Below are positions 1-8,661 of a DNA stretch of 64,000 bases, one piece after another. The stretch covers positions 186,001 to 250,000 of the forward strand of contig JAKOVW010000053.1 of assembly GCA_029781865.1 (NCBI GenBank). The letters are read 5' to 3'. Numbering within the stretch: the first letter of the stretch is position 1; each line of letters begins with the position of its first letter. The notes beneath the pieces are model-generated. The model did no database searches. It saw nothing but the letters and a program-made list of their open reading frames with translations, and was not told the origin of the DNA. The position numbers and the translations under genes were made by a program. This stretch comes from Bacteroidota bacterium (GTDB lineage Bacteria > Bacteroidota > Bacteroidia > Chitinophagales > Saprospiraceae).

Positions 1-2
1 TG

Positions 3-767
3 AACATGCCGAACAAAGCAAGTGCTATGTATTTGTACAAAAATAATAAGGATGGCACATTCACTAATGTCTCCAAAGAAGCAGGACTGGATAAAAATAT
101 TTTTGCCATGGGTTCAAATTTTGGCGATATAGACAATGATGGTTATCTGGATTTTTATCTTGGCACAGGTAATCCGGAATTTAGTTCATTGATTCCAAAC
201 CGACTTTTCAAAAACATGGGTAATGAAACGTTTACCGACATCACCATTCCGGCCCGTGTTGGCAACTTGCAAAAAGGACATGGCGTTGCCTTTGCAGATA
301 TAGATAATGATGGAGATCAGGACATTTTTATTGAAATGGGAGGAGCCTATCCGGGAGATGCGTATTATAATTCTCTCTACCTGAATCCGGGTCAAAATAA
401 AAATAACTGGATTAACATTCGACTGATCGGAACGGAAACGAATCGATCTGCAATCGGCACGAGACTCAAACTGAGTTTCAAAGAAAATGGAATTCAACGC
501 ACGGTTTACAGGGATGTCAACACAGGTGGAAGTTTTGGTTGCTCTTCGTTGCGCAGAGAAATAGGAATCGGCCAGGCAGAGATCATCGATGAAATTGAAA
601 TTACCTGGCAAAAAACTAAAAAAGTGCAACTCCTCAAGAATGTAAAACCGAATCAATTCATAACGATTAAGGAAGGCGAACCTGATTTCAAAATGATAGA
701 ATTAAAAGACTTAAACTTTATTGGAGATAGTTCAAAAGTCAAAATGTGTAAACCAGCTCCACTTTAA
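3..767 (+). CDS. CRTAC1/UnbV-type FG-GAP repeat protein, C-terminal part (5' cut by window edge)
   Basis: The reading frame is open at the left edge, so the true start lies outside. The visible 253 or so residues hold two FG-GAP/VCBS calcium-binding loops (DIDNDGYLDFY near residue 40, DIDNDGDQDIF near 95), the hallmark of beta-propeller blades. A C-terminal ASPIC/UnbV module follows (about residues 140-225; GTRLKL, NTGGSFG, EITWQKTKK). Proteins of this CRTAC1 family are normally secreted or outer-surface beta-propellers of 500-1200 residues, often encoded near carbohydrate or ligand-uptake genes. The substrate is unknown. No T9SS sorting tail follows the ASPIC module; the protein ends about 30 residues after it. 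Family assignment is firm; the role is not. Confidence 0.85.
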   Translation, partial: NMPNKASAMYLYKNNKDGTFTNVSKEAGLDKNIFAMGSNFGDIDNDGYLDFYLGTGNPEFSSLIPNRLFKNMGNETFTDITIPARVGNLQKGHGVAFADIDNDGDQDIFIEMGGAYPGDAYYNSLYLNPGQNKNNWINIRLIGTETNRSAIGTRLKLSFKENGIQRTVYRDVNTGGSFGCSSLRREIGIGQAEIIDEIEITWQKTKKVQLLKNVKPNQFITIKEGEPDFKMIELKDLNFIGDSSKVKMCKPAPL

Positions 768-955
768 TTCAGAGCTATTGCTATCGCCTATTTTTTAGAA
801 TCGATTTCAACTCAGGGTAAATTCAATGTTGAATTGTTTTGCGTTTCAGGGATATTAAACTGACCTACATTCTAAAAGTTTCAAATCATTTAAAACTTAA
901 TCTTTATCTTTATAGTCCATTTATTCCGGTCTTGATTCATACATTAAACCAGCTT

Positions 956-2104
956 ATGAAAATCATCTTTTACTTAGCCGTTTTTTGTCTGGCCATTTTC
1001 GAATTGGCGAATGTATATTTCATTATGCCGATGCCCGGAAGCCAGGAAATAAACAGTCTGGACATAGCCTTTTTTTTGTACAGCTGGAGATGGTTGTTCA
1101 GAATCGCTTTATACCTGATTTTGGTCTTCAGTTTTTCATATGCATTCCGTTCGTCAAAATGGATGACCATTGCCGGAATCATTCTTGCAGTAGGTACCAG
1201 TTACGCATTTAACTTTCATATGAAGGCAGACGAAATGTTTCTTCAGCCTAAAGAACTTATTTTCAAATCTGCTGCAGATAATCAGGTTCCCAAAGATCGA
1301 TTAATCATTGGCGTAACCGTAAACAAAGAATCAAAAGCATATCCTATTTCTTACATTGGATATCATCATCAAATCAGAGATACTATAGCCGGCAAACCCA
1401 TTATGGTAAGTTATTGCACGGTTTGCAGATCAGGACGTGTCTTTGAACCCGAAGTGGATGGCCAACCTGAATTATTCAGACTCGTTGGAATGGACCATTA
1501 CAATGCCATGTTTGAAGATCAAACCACAAAAAGCTGGTGGCGACAGGAAAACGGAGAAGCGGTTGCAGGAAAACTCAAAGGTAAATTTTTAAAAGAAGTA
1601 CCATCTGCTCAGGCAACAGTTGAAACCTGGTTGCGATTGCACCCAAACAGTTTAATTATGCAGGCAGATCCAAATTCTACAGAATCTTATGATAGTTTGG
1701 CAAAATTCGAATTGGGCAAATCAAAAAGCAGGCTGACAAAACGCGATTCCAGTTCATGGAAAGATAAATCCTGGATCATCGGTGTGCAATCAGGCACAAA
1801 TACCATTGCCATAGACTGGAATGATCTGCAGAAGAAACGCCAGATCAATTTTAAACTGGATACGACTCCTTATTCATTGTTACTCGCATCTGATAATAGG
1901 AGCTTCTTTGCATTCAAATGCCCGTCACCGGATCCCAAACTGGTACTCGTGCATGACACGATTTACTCGTCGAATGCATATTTTAATTTGAATGGAGAAA
2001 ATATCAGTGGCCGGGATTCCATTCCGAATCTGCAACAAATTACAGCCTATCAGGAATTCTGGCATAGCTGGAAGTTATTTCATCCGGGCACCAGGAAATT
2101 ATAA
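956..2104 (+). CDS. DUF3179 domain-containing membrane protein
   Basis: A 382-residue protein starting at the ATG at 956. An in-frame TTG at 839 would add 39 residues with no hydrophobic signal, so 956 is preferred. The N-terminus has three hydrophobic segments (about residues 2-22, 45-63 and 68-88), consistent with membrane anchoring. The rest is a DUF3179 domain, recognised by the pair of cysteines in SYCTVCRSGRVFEP near residue 155 and the later SWIIGVQSGTN and TAYQEFWHSW motifs. The biochemical role of DUF3179 is not established; the Cys pair suggests metal or redox chemistry, which is inference. The gene ends about 105 bp before the stop of the convergent HYR gene. Confidence 0.8.
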   Translation: MKIIFYLAVFCLAIFELANVYFIMPMPGSQEINSLDIAFFLYSWRWLFRIALYLILVFSFSYAFRSSKWMTIAGIILAVGTSYAFNFHMKADEMFLQPKELIFKSAADNQVPKDRLIIGVTVNKESKAYPISYIGYHHQIRDTIAGKPIMVSYCTVCRSGRVFEPEVDGQPELFRLVGMDHYNAMFEDQTTKSWWRQENGEAVAGKLKGKFLKEVPSAQATVETWLRLHPNSLIMQADPNSTESYDSLAKFELGKSKSRLTKRDSSSWKDKSWIIGVQSGTNTIAIDWNDLQKKRQINFKLDTTPYSLLLASDNRSFFAFKCPSPDPKLVLVHDTIYSSNAYFNLNGENISGRDSIPNLQQITAYQEFWHSWKLFHPGTRKL

Positions 2105-2209
2105 AAAATATAAATCCGCTATGATTTTTAAAAAGTAGTGATAGCAAATTCTCAGAAATGCTTTTCTTTAATTTCATCCATTAAACTCAAATGGTAAATC
2201 CTGATTGCA

Positions 2210-5200
2210 CTACCGGATCAATACAATCCTCCTGGTATCAGTAAAGTTTTCTGTATTCATTTGCATGAATAAAACACCGTATGAATTCAATTCTGACTTT
2301 TTTAAATCAAATTCATGATATCCTTTGGAATAAAATTTTGATAGTTTATAGATAACTTTTCCATTTACTTCATAAAAAACAAAATCTACATCCTGACTAT
2401 CTGCCAGATAAAAACTTACCCTGGTAGACTCATTAAATGGATTAGGCTCATTCTGAAACAACTTTGTAGTTGATCCATCTGCGATTTCATTTAGCTTGCT
2501 GCATTGAAATTGAATTGGATGTATTTTCAGGTTTCCGTCGTACCATTCCGCATTTAAAGCACTTTGATCCAAACGGATATGATCACATATTTGCAAATCA
2601 TTCAGAGCCTGAACGACCAGATAAAATACAGCTTCACCGGGCTTGACAATTTGATTCAGATGACCAGCAAGAGAGAGCTTTAATTTATTGCCTTGAATAG
2701 TATATTGATCTTCTGTTACCGTCAATTGACCAGATTCAACCGATAGTATGTTAAACCGGTCCGCATCAAATTCAATGACCTCCTGCATTCCTTCGTAACT
2801 CATATGATCGTGAATGAAAAATGGAATTTTCCGGGTTTCACCAGTATTCATAAATTGATCCAATGCATACATCTGACATCCGGATTCAACACGCTGAGTG
2901 TATGATTTAAACTTCCCGCCGTCTACATCCATACTTACATCACCCATTTTGATTCCATAAAAATCAGAATTCATTTCATTCCCCGTCAATTTATAATTAA
3001 TTGTCTCTTCAAAAACACATGGACTATTATCAGGCACTTTACTGTCAACCGGTACAAATCTCCAGGAAGGACAACGTGCAAATGCACTGATCTTGCCTAG
3101 AATCAACTTTCTGATTTCCGCTATATCTGCTGCCGTTACGGTGCAACTTGCATTTACATCCGCTGCCAGGTACTTATAAGGTGAATCAAAGGTTTGAATT
3201 CCAAGAATATGTCTTTGGATTAAAACGATATCATAAGTGGTGACACCTTCGACAAAGTTGGAATTTTTTTCCGCTCTGACAGAATAATTCAATCCCGGTG
3301 CCAGATTACGGAAAGTATAGATGCCATTTTCATCCGTTAATATTGAATTTGTTCCGGGAGGCACCTGTCTATCCCAATGCACCAAAGCATCCTTTACTGC
3401 TGAATTCTTCAGCGTATATATTTTACCCTGTATGGTATGTCCGGTCGGACAAACCTGGTTGGGATCCTGCACTTCAATGGTCGCTTCACAATAATCTGAA
3501 TTGCCCGCCTGATCGACAACGTATACTTGTACGATATTCAATCCGATGTTTGAACAATTCAACACCATCGAAGGAACAAAATGACCATTGACCAGGAAAA
3601 AATAATGCAGACTATCTTTTGGTGTACAATTATCTTCACTTTTCAAATTAAAATCCTTTGCCCATATCTGAATATTTTGTGTGCTGGGCATTACTGTTGT
3701 TATGATTTGCCCGATACAATAAGGGGTCGGTTTCTTTCCGTCGCGCACAGTGAGTTTAAATGAACAGCTTGCTTCATTATTACAAGCATCTTTTACTTTA
3801 AATGTAATCAGGTGAATTCCGATCGGATAAATTTTAGATGCATCCTTTCCATTTCCGGTAAATCCGGTGTCAATGGTTCCATCATTATTAATATCCACCA
3901 AATGCGTCCAGACCAATTCTGTTGAATCCGTGCAATCATCAATTGCAGATGCAACCAGGCTAACATAACCCTGACAACCAGGTTCAAAAATATCTACAGT
4001 TAGATCATTACAGCGCGTTACAAAAACAGGAGGAACTGCATTTATAATCTTGATGACCTGAGTCCACGTCCAGTATCCTTTTGGATTTTTATCATTAGGA
4101 CTATAAACACACCAGTCAATTACCGTCCATTTTCTCAATATTTTTATACATGCATCCGGATCCAGAGTAAATACCTGATCATCATAAGACTGAAGAACAT
4201 TAGAACACTTGTCTGCTCCTGTGATTACCGGCTTACCGGTTACATCAGGTGAAACCAATGGCTTGCTTAAGCACGTCGTATTACTGAAATAATCCGAAGG
4301 CCAGGTAATCTTTACATTATCCGGTGTATAATCATTTATCCATATCGTTTGAATGCATGTTGATTTTAATCCACCGCGGTCTGTAGCTTCAAATTTTCTG
4401 AATATTCTTCCGTTTCCACATTTTAAATCGAACGTATCTGTTTCTGTAATCGTAAATCCGCATCCATCATAGGCATAACCATCTAAATGAGGTCCGCTGA
4501 ATTGTACTTTGGGATCATTAATTTCAATGATTTGTCGCTGATTGCTATTGGACCTGACTGTACCAAAAACACTTAAATCGGTAAATTCAAATTCACAAGA
4601 AACTGTAATATCCGGTGGGCAAACAATAAGAGGTGCCACTTTATCCTGCACCACGACTTCAACCATACACGTATTACTATTGCCATGGATATCCCACACT
4701 CTTACTGCTACTAATAAAGTTTTGCCAACATCTTCGCAACAAAAATAGACAAAGGGTGTCCATTCATTTCCATTCCCCATATTGCAGGGAACACCATTAT
4801 CCATTCTCCTGGCTTCAAAATGATCGATTCCACAATTATCCAGTGAGCCGTCATCAAAAGAAGAAGCGGCTGTTTTGGCAACACCATCCAGGGTAAGCGT
4901 CACGATGGTTTTTTGATCACATACCGGTATTGGAGGAACTTTATCTTCTATCAAAACTTCGGTTGCACAATCTGTAAAATTGCCACATTCATCAGTTACT
5001 CTGAAAATGATCCAACTCAAACCGTAAGGTAAACCTGTAATCTGATAAGCACCGTTGGTTAACTTTGTAATATTGCTCGACGATGTACCATCATAAGTAG
5101 GACTTCCATTCTGAGATGCAATTTTATACCCTACATTTATTGTCGTCCCGGAACACTCTTCCAGTACTGTTGGTGGAAATAAAATAACTGATCCTGAGCA

Positions 5201-7528
5201 AGTCCATATATCTGTACTTACGGTAATATTCTGAGCACAAGATATTACCGGCCCTTTATCATCTATAACTTTAATGACCTGGTAATGTGTTATAATAAAT
5301 TGATCATATGATCTGCACCAATCGAAATAAGTCCATTTTCTTAGTATTTTGTAAGACTTAGGACACAATTGAATTATCTGATCTTCGTAAGTGACCGCAA
5401 TTTTACAGACACCCCATCCCGGATAAATTAATTCTCCTGCAACAGTTGGGACACCGGTAATCGCTGGCAACGGAACCGTATCTATTGTTAAACAATTGAA
5501 GATGGTATCTCTTGGCCAGGAAATATCATATAGTGGATCGATTTTTCTGAAGTAAATGCATTGATTACAAGTATCAGACCGGTTTCCAAATTTATCCGTG
5601 TAATAAAATTTAATGGTGCGCTTTCCGGCAATTTCTGAATCGCAGGAATAAGTTTCAAGCAAATCGCTAAAGATGTGTTTTTCAACTGTTGTGCAATTTT
5701 CCCTGACAACCGGTTCAGGAATGTTATAATTTTTTTGATTACAGAATACCGTTATTGGTTCAGGACATTCCACAACTGGCGGAAGTTTGTCTTCAACATA
5801 TATAAATCCCCAGCAGGAATTACCTGAAAGTGTATCCCTGATGGTTGCTGTTATTTTTTTACCGATATACTTGGATTGAATTGGATTGGATATTGCTTTT
5901 CCATCCAAACTTAAACTGACCGTCAATCCTGCTACACAATTTCCTTCCACTACCATATCAGGTGTGATAAAAGCTTCACAATTTTCATCCAGAGAAACAT
6001 TGATCAGATTATCACAGGCAATTGAACCGTTTCTGACAACTGCAATATTAAAAGCACAGGTACTGGTATTACCATTACAATCTGTAGCTTCATAACTCAC
6101 CGTATATTTACCAACACCAACCGGATTATTCAGATCAGGACCACTTGTTTGAATAACAATGAGAGAATCTGAAACAAAACTAAAATTGGTTACGATAAAG
6201 GTATCCTCAAGAGACATGTTGGTGGAACGTACATAAAAACACAATGGATCAACTCCATTTGAATGAATTGCAACCGTCCCTGCTGCATATGAGCCACTTG
6301 GCGGAACTGCCAGGATGCTGTCCTTCCCATTAAAAATAATTCCGGCTTCATCTCTTCTGAATGAACCTGTACTGATGGTTGCTAACCAGTCAAAGGTAAA
6401 TACTCCGGGACATTTAGGTTGGATACAGGTTCTTAATACAGATGTATCATTTCTTTGGTTTCCGGGAGTTCCATTGTTGATTCCTACCATTACCAATGAA
6501 TCCTTTCCGGGACTTAAATATACCAATCCGTCTGTTCCAACAATGCCATCCCCGTTTCCTGCCTGTGCTGCTTCATACGCTTCAATACCGTAAATAGTTG
6601 GATCCATTCCATATGTAAATCCATAGACCGGAGTGCATGGATCATTAGCAATTGGACTTATTACATTTAAATTGGTTTCACAAGGCTGGGAACTGCCAAT
6701 TCCAACTGTTATATCCTGAGGACAGTTTGCAAATAAAGAAGGAGGAGTCTGATTTAAAACATGGATTACAAAACTACATATCGAAGTATTTCCGGCACAG
6801 TCTGATGCTACATATTCCACATTATAATCTCCGGCTGAAACAATATCACCAGGCTTTGGCCCTTTGGTTTGAATCACATTAATTATTCCTGGAACAAAAA
6901 GGAAATCACTTATGGTAAGACTGTCTACACCTTGTGTATTATCAGAATGCACTTCAAAGCAAAGACGATCTCCTTCCTGAATAAAGGTTGAAAGAACTAC
7001 CCCATTTGCCTGTGATCCATTCCCTGAAGTAAACGGTGCATCGACATTGGCACCATGAACCATATGGGTTAATGTTAGTCTCGCACGGTCATTAGCAAAT
7101 CCATCTCCATTGTTCATTCTTGCCCGCCAGTTAAAACTAAGCTGACCGCTGCACGTGGCATAAAAGCATACATTAAAAACATTATTTCCAAGTCCTGGTG
7201 TGCCGTTTGTAGTACCGACTATGGTCAGAGAATCTGTTCCATAGAATATTAATTGCCCGTCATTACCATTACCCTGACCTGTGTGAAAGCTAAAAAAATG
7301 AACTGCTCCTATGGCACTGATCACATTACAGTTATCGGCATCCGCAAATGGATCATTCCAATTTACCTGTACACCGCATTCCCCCGTTGGTATCGAAAAT
7401 GTCAAATCGGATTGACAATTGTTTAATACCGGCGGAATATCATCTGAATCACAGAATGTTTGTGACTGTAATGAACTGGAAAGTATGATCAATCCAAAAA
7501 CAAAGAGTAATAGTCTGTTTATACACAT
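2210..7528 (-). CDS. Giant HYR-repeat surface protein with dockerin-like repeat and T9SS sorting domain
   Basis: A 1772-residue secreted protein. A signal peptide occupies residues 1-22 (hydrophobic core, cleavage near LQSQ). It is followed by many HYR/Ig-like beta-sandwich modules, seen as repeated CPPDITV/CPEPITVFC-type strands, V-x-Y-x-A-x-D-C-x-GN-x-S-x-C motifs and closing CSF-x-V strands, up to about residue 1350. A carboxypeptidase-regulatory-like domain (about 1363-1435, starting IQGKIYT) comes next, then one dockerin-like EF-hand repeat (AADVNASCTVTAADIAEIR, about 1452). A cohesin-like beta region follows, and a T9SS type A tail (NEPNPFNES, about 1690-1772) that should direct export and surface anchoring. 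The high paired-cysteine content fits extracellular disulfides. Probable adhesin or matrix protein; no catalytic domain was seen. Confidence 0.88.
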   Translation of the reverse strand: MCINRLLLFVFGLIILSSSLQSQTFCDSDDIPPVLNNCQSDLTFSIPTGECGVQVNWNDPFADADNCNVISAIGAVHFFSFHTGQGNGNDGQLIFYGTDSLTIVGTTNGTPGLGNNVFNVCFYATCSGQLSFNWRARMNNGDGFANDRARLTLTHMVHGANVDAPFTSGNGSQANGVVLSTFIQEGDRLCFEVHSDNTQGVDSLTISDFLFVPGIINVIQTKGPKPGDIVSAGDYNVEYVASDCAGNTSICSFVIHVLNQTPPSLFANCPQDITVGIGSSQPCETNLNVISPIANDPCTPVYGFTYGMDPTIYGIEAYEAAQAGNGDGIVGTDGLVYLSPGKDSLVMVGINNGTPGNQRNDTSVLRTCIQPKCPGVFTFDWLATISTGSFRRDEAGIIFNGKDSILAVPPSGSYAAGTVAIHSNGVDPLCFYVRSTNMSLEDTFIVTNFSFVSDSLIVIQTSGPDLNNPVGVGKYTVSYEATDCNGNTSTCAFNIAVVRNGSIACDNLINVSLDENCEAFITPDMVVEGNCVAGLTVSLSLDGKAISNPIQSKYIGKKITATIRDTLSGNSCWGFIYVEDKLPPVVECPEPITVFCNQKNYNIPEPVVRENCTTVEKHIFSDLLETYSCDSEIAGKRTIKFYYTDKFGNRSDTCNQCIYFRKIDPLYDISWPRDTIFNCLTIDTVPLPAITGVPTVAGELIYPGWGVCKIAVTYEDQIIQLCPKSYKILRKWTYFDWCRSYDQFIITHYQVIKVIDDKGPVISCAQNITVSTDIWTCSGSVILFPPTVLEECSGTTINVGYKIASQNGSPTYDGTSSSNITKLTNGAYQITGLPYGLSWIIFRVTDECGNFTDCATEVLIEDKVPPIPVCDQKTIVTLTLDGVAKTAASSFDDGSLDNCGIDHFEARRMDNGVPCNMGNGNEWTPFVYFCCEDVGKTLLVAVRVWDIHGNSNTCMVEVVVQDKVAPLIVCPPDITVSCEFEFTDLSVFGTVRSNSNQRQIIEINDPKVQFSGPHLDGYAYDGCGFTITETDTFDLKCGNGRIFRKFEATDRGGLKSTCIQTIWINDYTPDNVKITWPSDYFSNTTCLSKPLVSPDVTGKPVITGADKCSNVLQSYDDQVFTLDPDACIKILRKWTVIDWCVYSPNDKNPKGYWTWTQVIKIINAVPPVFVTRCNDLTVDIFEPGCQGYVSLVASAIDDCTDSTELVWTHLVDINNDGTIDTGFTGNGKDASKIYPIGIHLITFKVKDACNNEASCSFKLTVRDGKKPTPYCIGQIITTVMPSTQNIQIWAKDFNLKSEDNCTPKDSLHYFFLVNGHFVPSMVLNCSNIGLNIVQVYVVDQAGNSDYCEATIEVQDPNQVCPTGHTIQGKIYTLKNSAVKDALVHWDRQVPPGTNSILTDENGIYTFRNLAPGLNYSVRAEKNSNFVEGVTTYDIVLIQRHILGIQTFDSPYKYLAADVNASCTVTAADIAEIRKLILGKISAFARCPSWRFVPVDSKVPDNSPCVFEETINYKLTGNEMNSDFYGIKMGDVSMDVDGGKFKSYTQRVESGCQMYALDQFMNTGETRKIPFFIHDHMSYEGMQEVIEFDADRFNILSVESGQLTVTEDQYTIQGNKLKLSLAGHLNQIVKPGEAVFYLVVQALNDLQICDHIRLDQSALNAEWYDGNLKIHPIQFQCSKLNEIADGSTTKLFQNEPNPFNESTRVSFYLADSQDVDFVFYEVNGKVIYKLSKFYSKGYHEFDLKKSELNSYGVLFMQMNTENFTDTRRIVLIR

Positions 7529-7546
7529 GATTTCAGGGTCATTATC

Positions 7547-7581
7547 AGACTAATAGCAATAATATTGCCAAATATTAGTCT
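7547..7581. promoter_or_regulatory. Large imperfect palindrome upstream of the HYR gene
   Basis: The outer arms AGACTAATA (7547-7555) and TATTAGTCT (7573-7581) are perfectly complementary. Nested inside are GCAAT (7556-7560) and ATTGC (7564-7568) around a 3-base loop, with a 4-base bulge (CAAA) on one side. The structure lies about 20 bp upstream of the ATG of the giant surface protein. It could be a protein operator in DNA or a leader hairpin in mRNA; it has no U-tract, so a terminator is unlikely. Confidence 0.5.
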
Positions 7582-7782
7582 ACGTAATTACCTGAAAACA
7601 TGTAAATTATATTAGTGCAACCAAAAATTCTGTTTACTAATTGATAATCAATGTTTTAACTTCCTTGCGCACAGTCGGCATGGCTGTTTTTCAGAACTTC
7701 AAATACCCTAGATTAGGCGCTCATTTCGAATGAATCCAACCGAACACAAAATCAATCATAGAGCTGAATTCCAAACCCATTC

Positions 7783-8655
7783 CTATTCGAATTTTTTGCT
7801 GCCATCCGGCTGATAAACATATTTGAAACTGTAAAATCTGGCCTGATCGACAAACGCATTCGGACTGGCAGGCGAATCTTTATAATAACTAAGGATTTCC
7901 ATCTTAACATACTTGTTGTTTGCTGTTTTGATGACAAAAACCTTTCCCGGCTTTGGCGTTAATATCATTGCAGCCGGATCATAATTATACCATGATTTGC
8001 CAATTGCTAATTCAGTAGATGAGACATCCTGCTTAAACACACTATCCTGTGGAACTTCCTTCAATTCGGAAAACAAACCATTGTACACAAAAGCTGCTGC
8101 TGAACCGGGTCCGCTGAACCCACTATTAATGATGATTGTGCTTGATTTGAAAGCAATGTCCCATTTTCCAGTTGCACTATCAGTAGTTGGAACTAAAGTG
8201 GTATCGCTGAAACGGAAGAACGTAAATAAATTTTTGTAACCAATGGGAGCGCCGGTCATCGGATCATATCCCGTTGCCGGATCTGCTGCTAAATTTTTAT
8301 AATACACATTTCTGATGCCACCAAGTGATGATGGATCATCATTTACCGTGAATGTTGCTGTGCAGGTAACAGGAGATCCACAGGTACTCGTTGCCGTAAA
8401 CGTAACTGTAACACTACCGCCAAAAGCATTTGGAGCTGAAAGATGATCATTGGTTACAGCTGCATTACAACCTCCGCTTACTTTAGCTGAAGATAACCAG
8501 TTAGCAAATTTGAGATTGATGCTATCCTGTGATTGAAACGCTGCTTCTGTTTTATTTTGCGGGCAATTTAAAACCAATGTTGAACTCTCTTCTTTACTAC
8601 AGGAATTGAGCACAATTATTGCTGTTATGAAAAATACACCATTCAATAGTTTCAT
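7783..8655 (-). CDS. HmuY-like lipoprotein with N-terminal HYR-like domain
   Basis: A 290-residue lipoprotein: a hydrophobic signal ends in the lipobox LNSC (Cys19), so it should be lipidated and surface or periplasmic. Residues about 28-105 form an HYR/Ig-like module (LNCPQNKT through CTATFTVND) with a GGCN motif and paired cysteines. Residues about 113-290 match the HmuY fold (YYKNLAAD, TGKWDIAFKSSTIIIN, KSWYNYDP, GKVFVIKTANNKYVKMEILSYY), the heme-binding hemophore family first known from Porphyromonas. The gene starts only 6 bp downstream of the TonB-dependent receptor stop, so the two are almost certainly co-transcribed. Heme binding is inferred from family and context; axial ligands cannot be assigned here. 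Confidence 0.82.
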   Translation of the reverse strand: MKLLNGVFFITAIIVLNSCSKEESSTLVLNCPQNKTEAAFQSQDSINLKFANWLSSAKVSGGCNAAVTNDHLSAPNAFGGSVTVTFTATSTCGSPVTCTATFTVNDDPSSLGGIRNVYYKNLAADPATGYDPMTGAPIGYKNLFTFFRFSDTTLVPTTDSATGKWDIAFKSSTIIINSGFSGPGSAAAFVYNGLFSELKEVPQDSVFKQDVSSTELAIGKSWYNYDPAAMILTPKPGKVFVIKTANNKYVKMEILSYYKDSPASPNAFVDQARFYSFKYVYQPDGSKKFE

Positions 8656-8661
8656 AAAATA

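Noticed and set aside
186-656. Minus-strand open frame inside the FG-GAP gene
   Set aside because: No recognisable domain, and it lies fully inside a conserved plus-strand gene.
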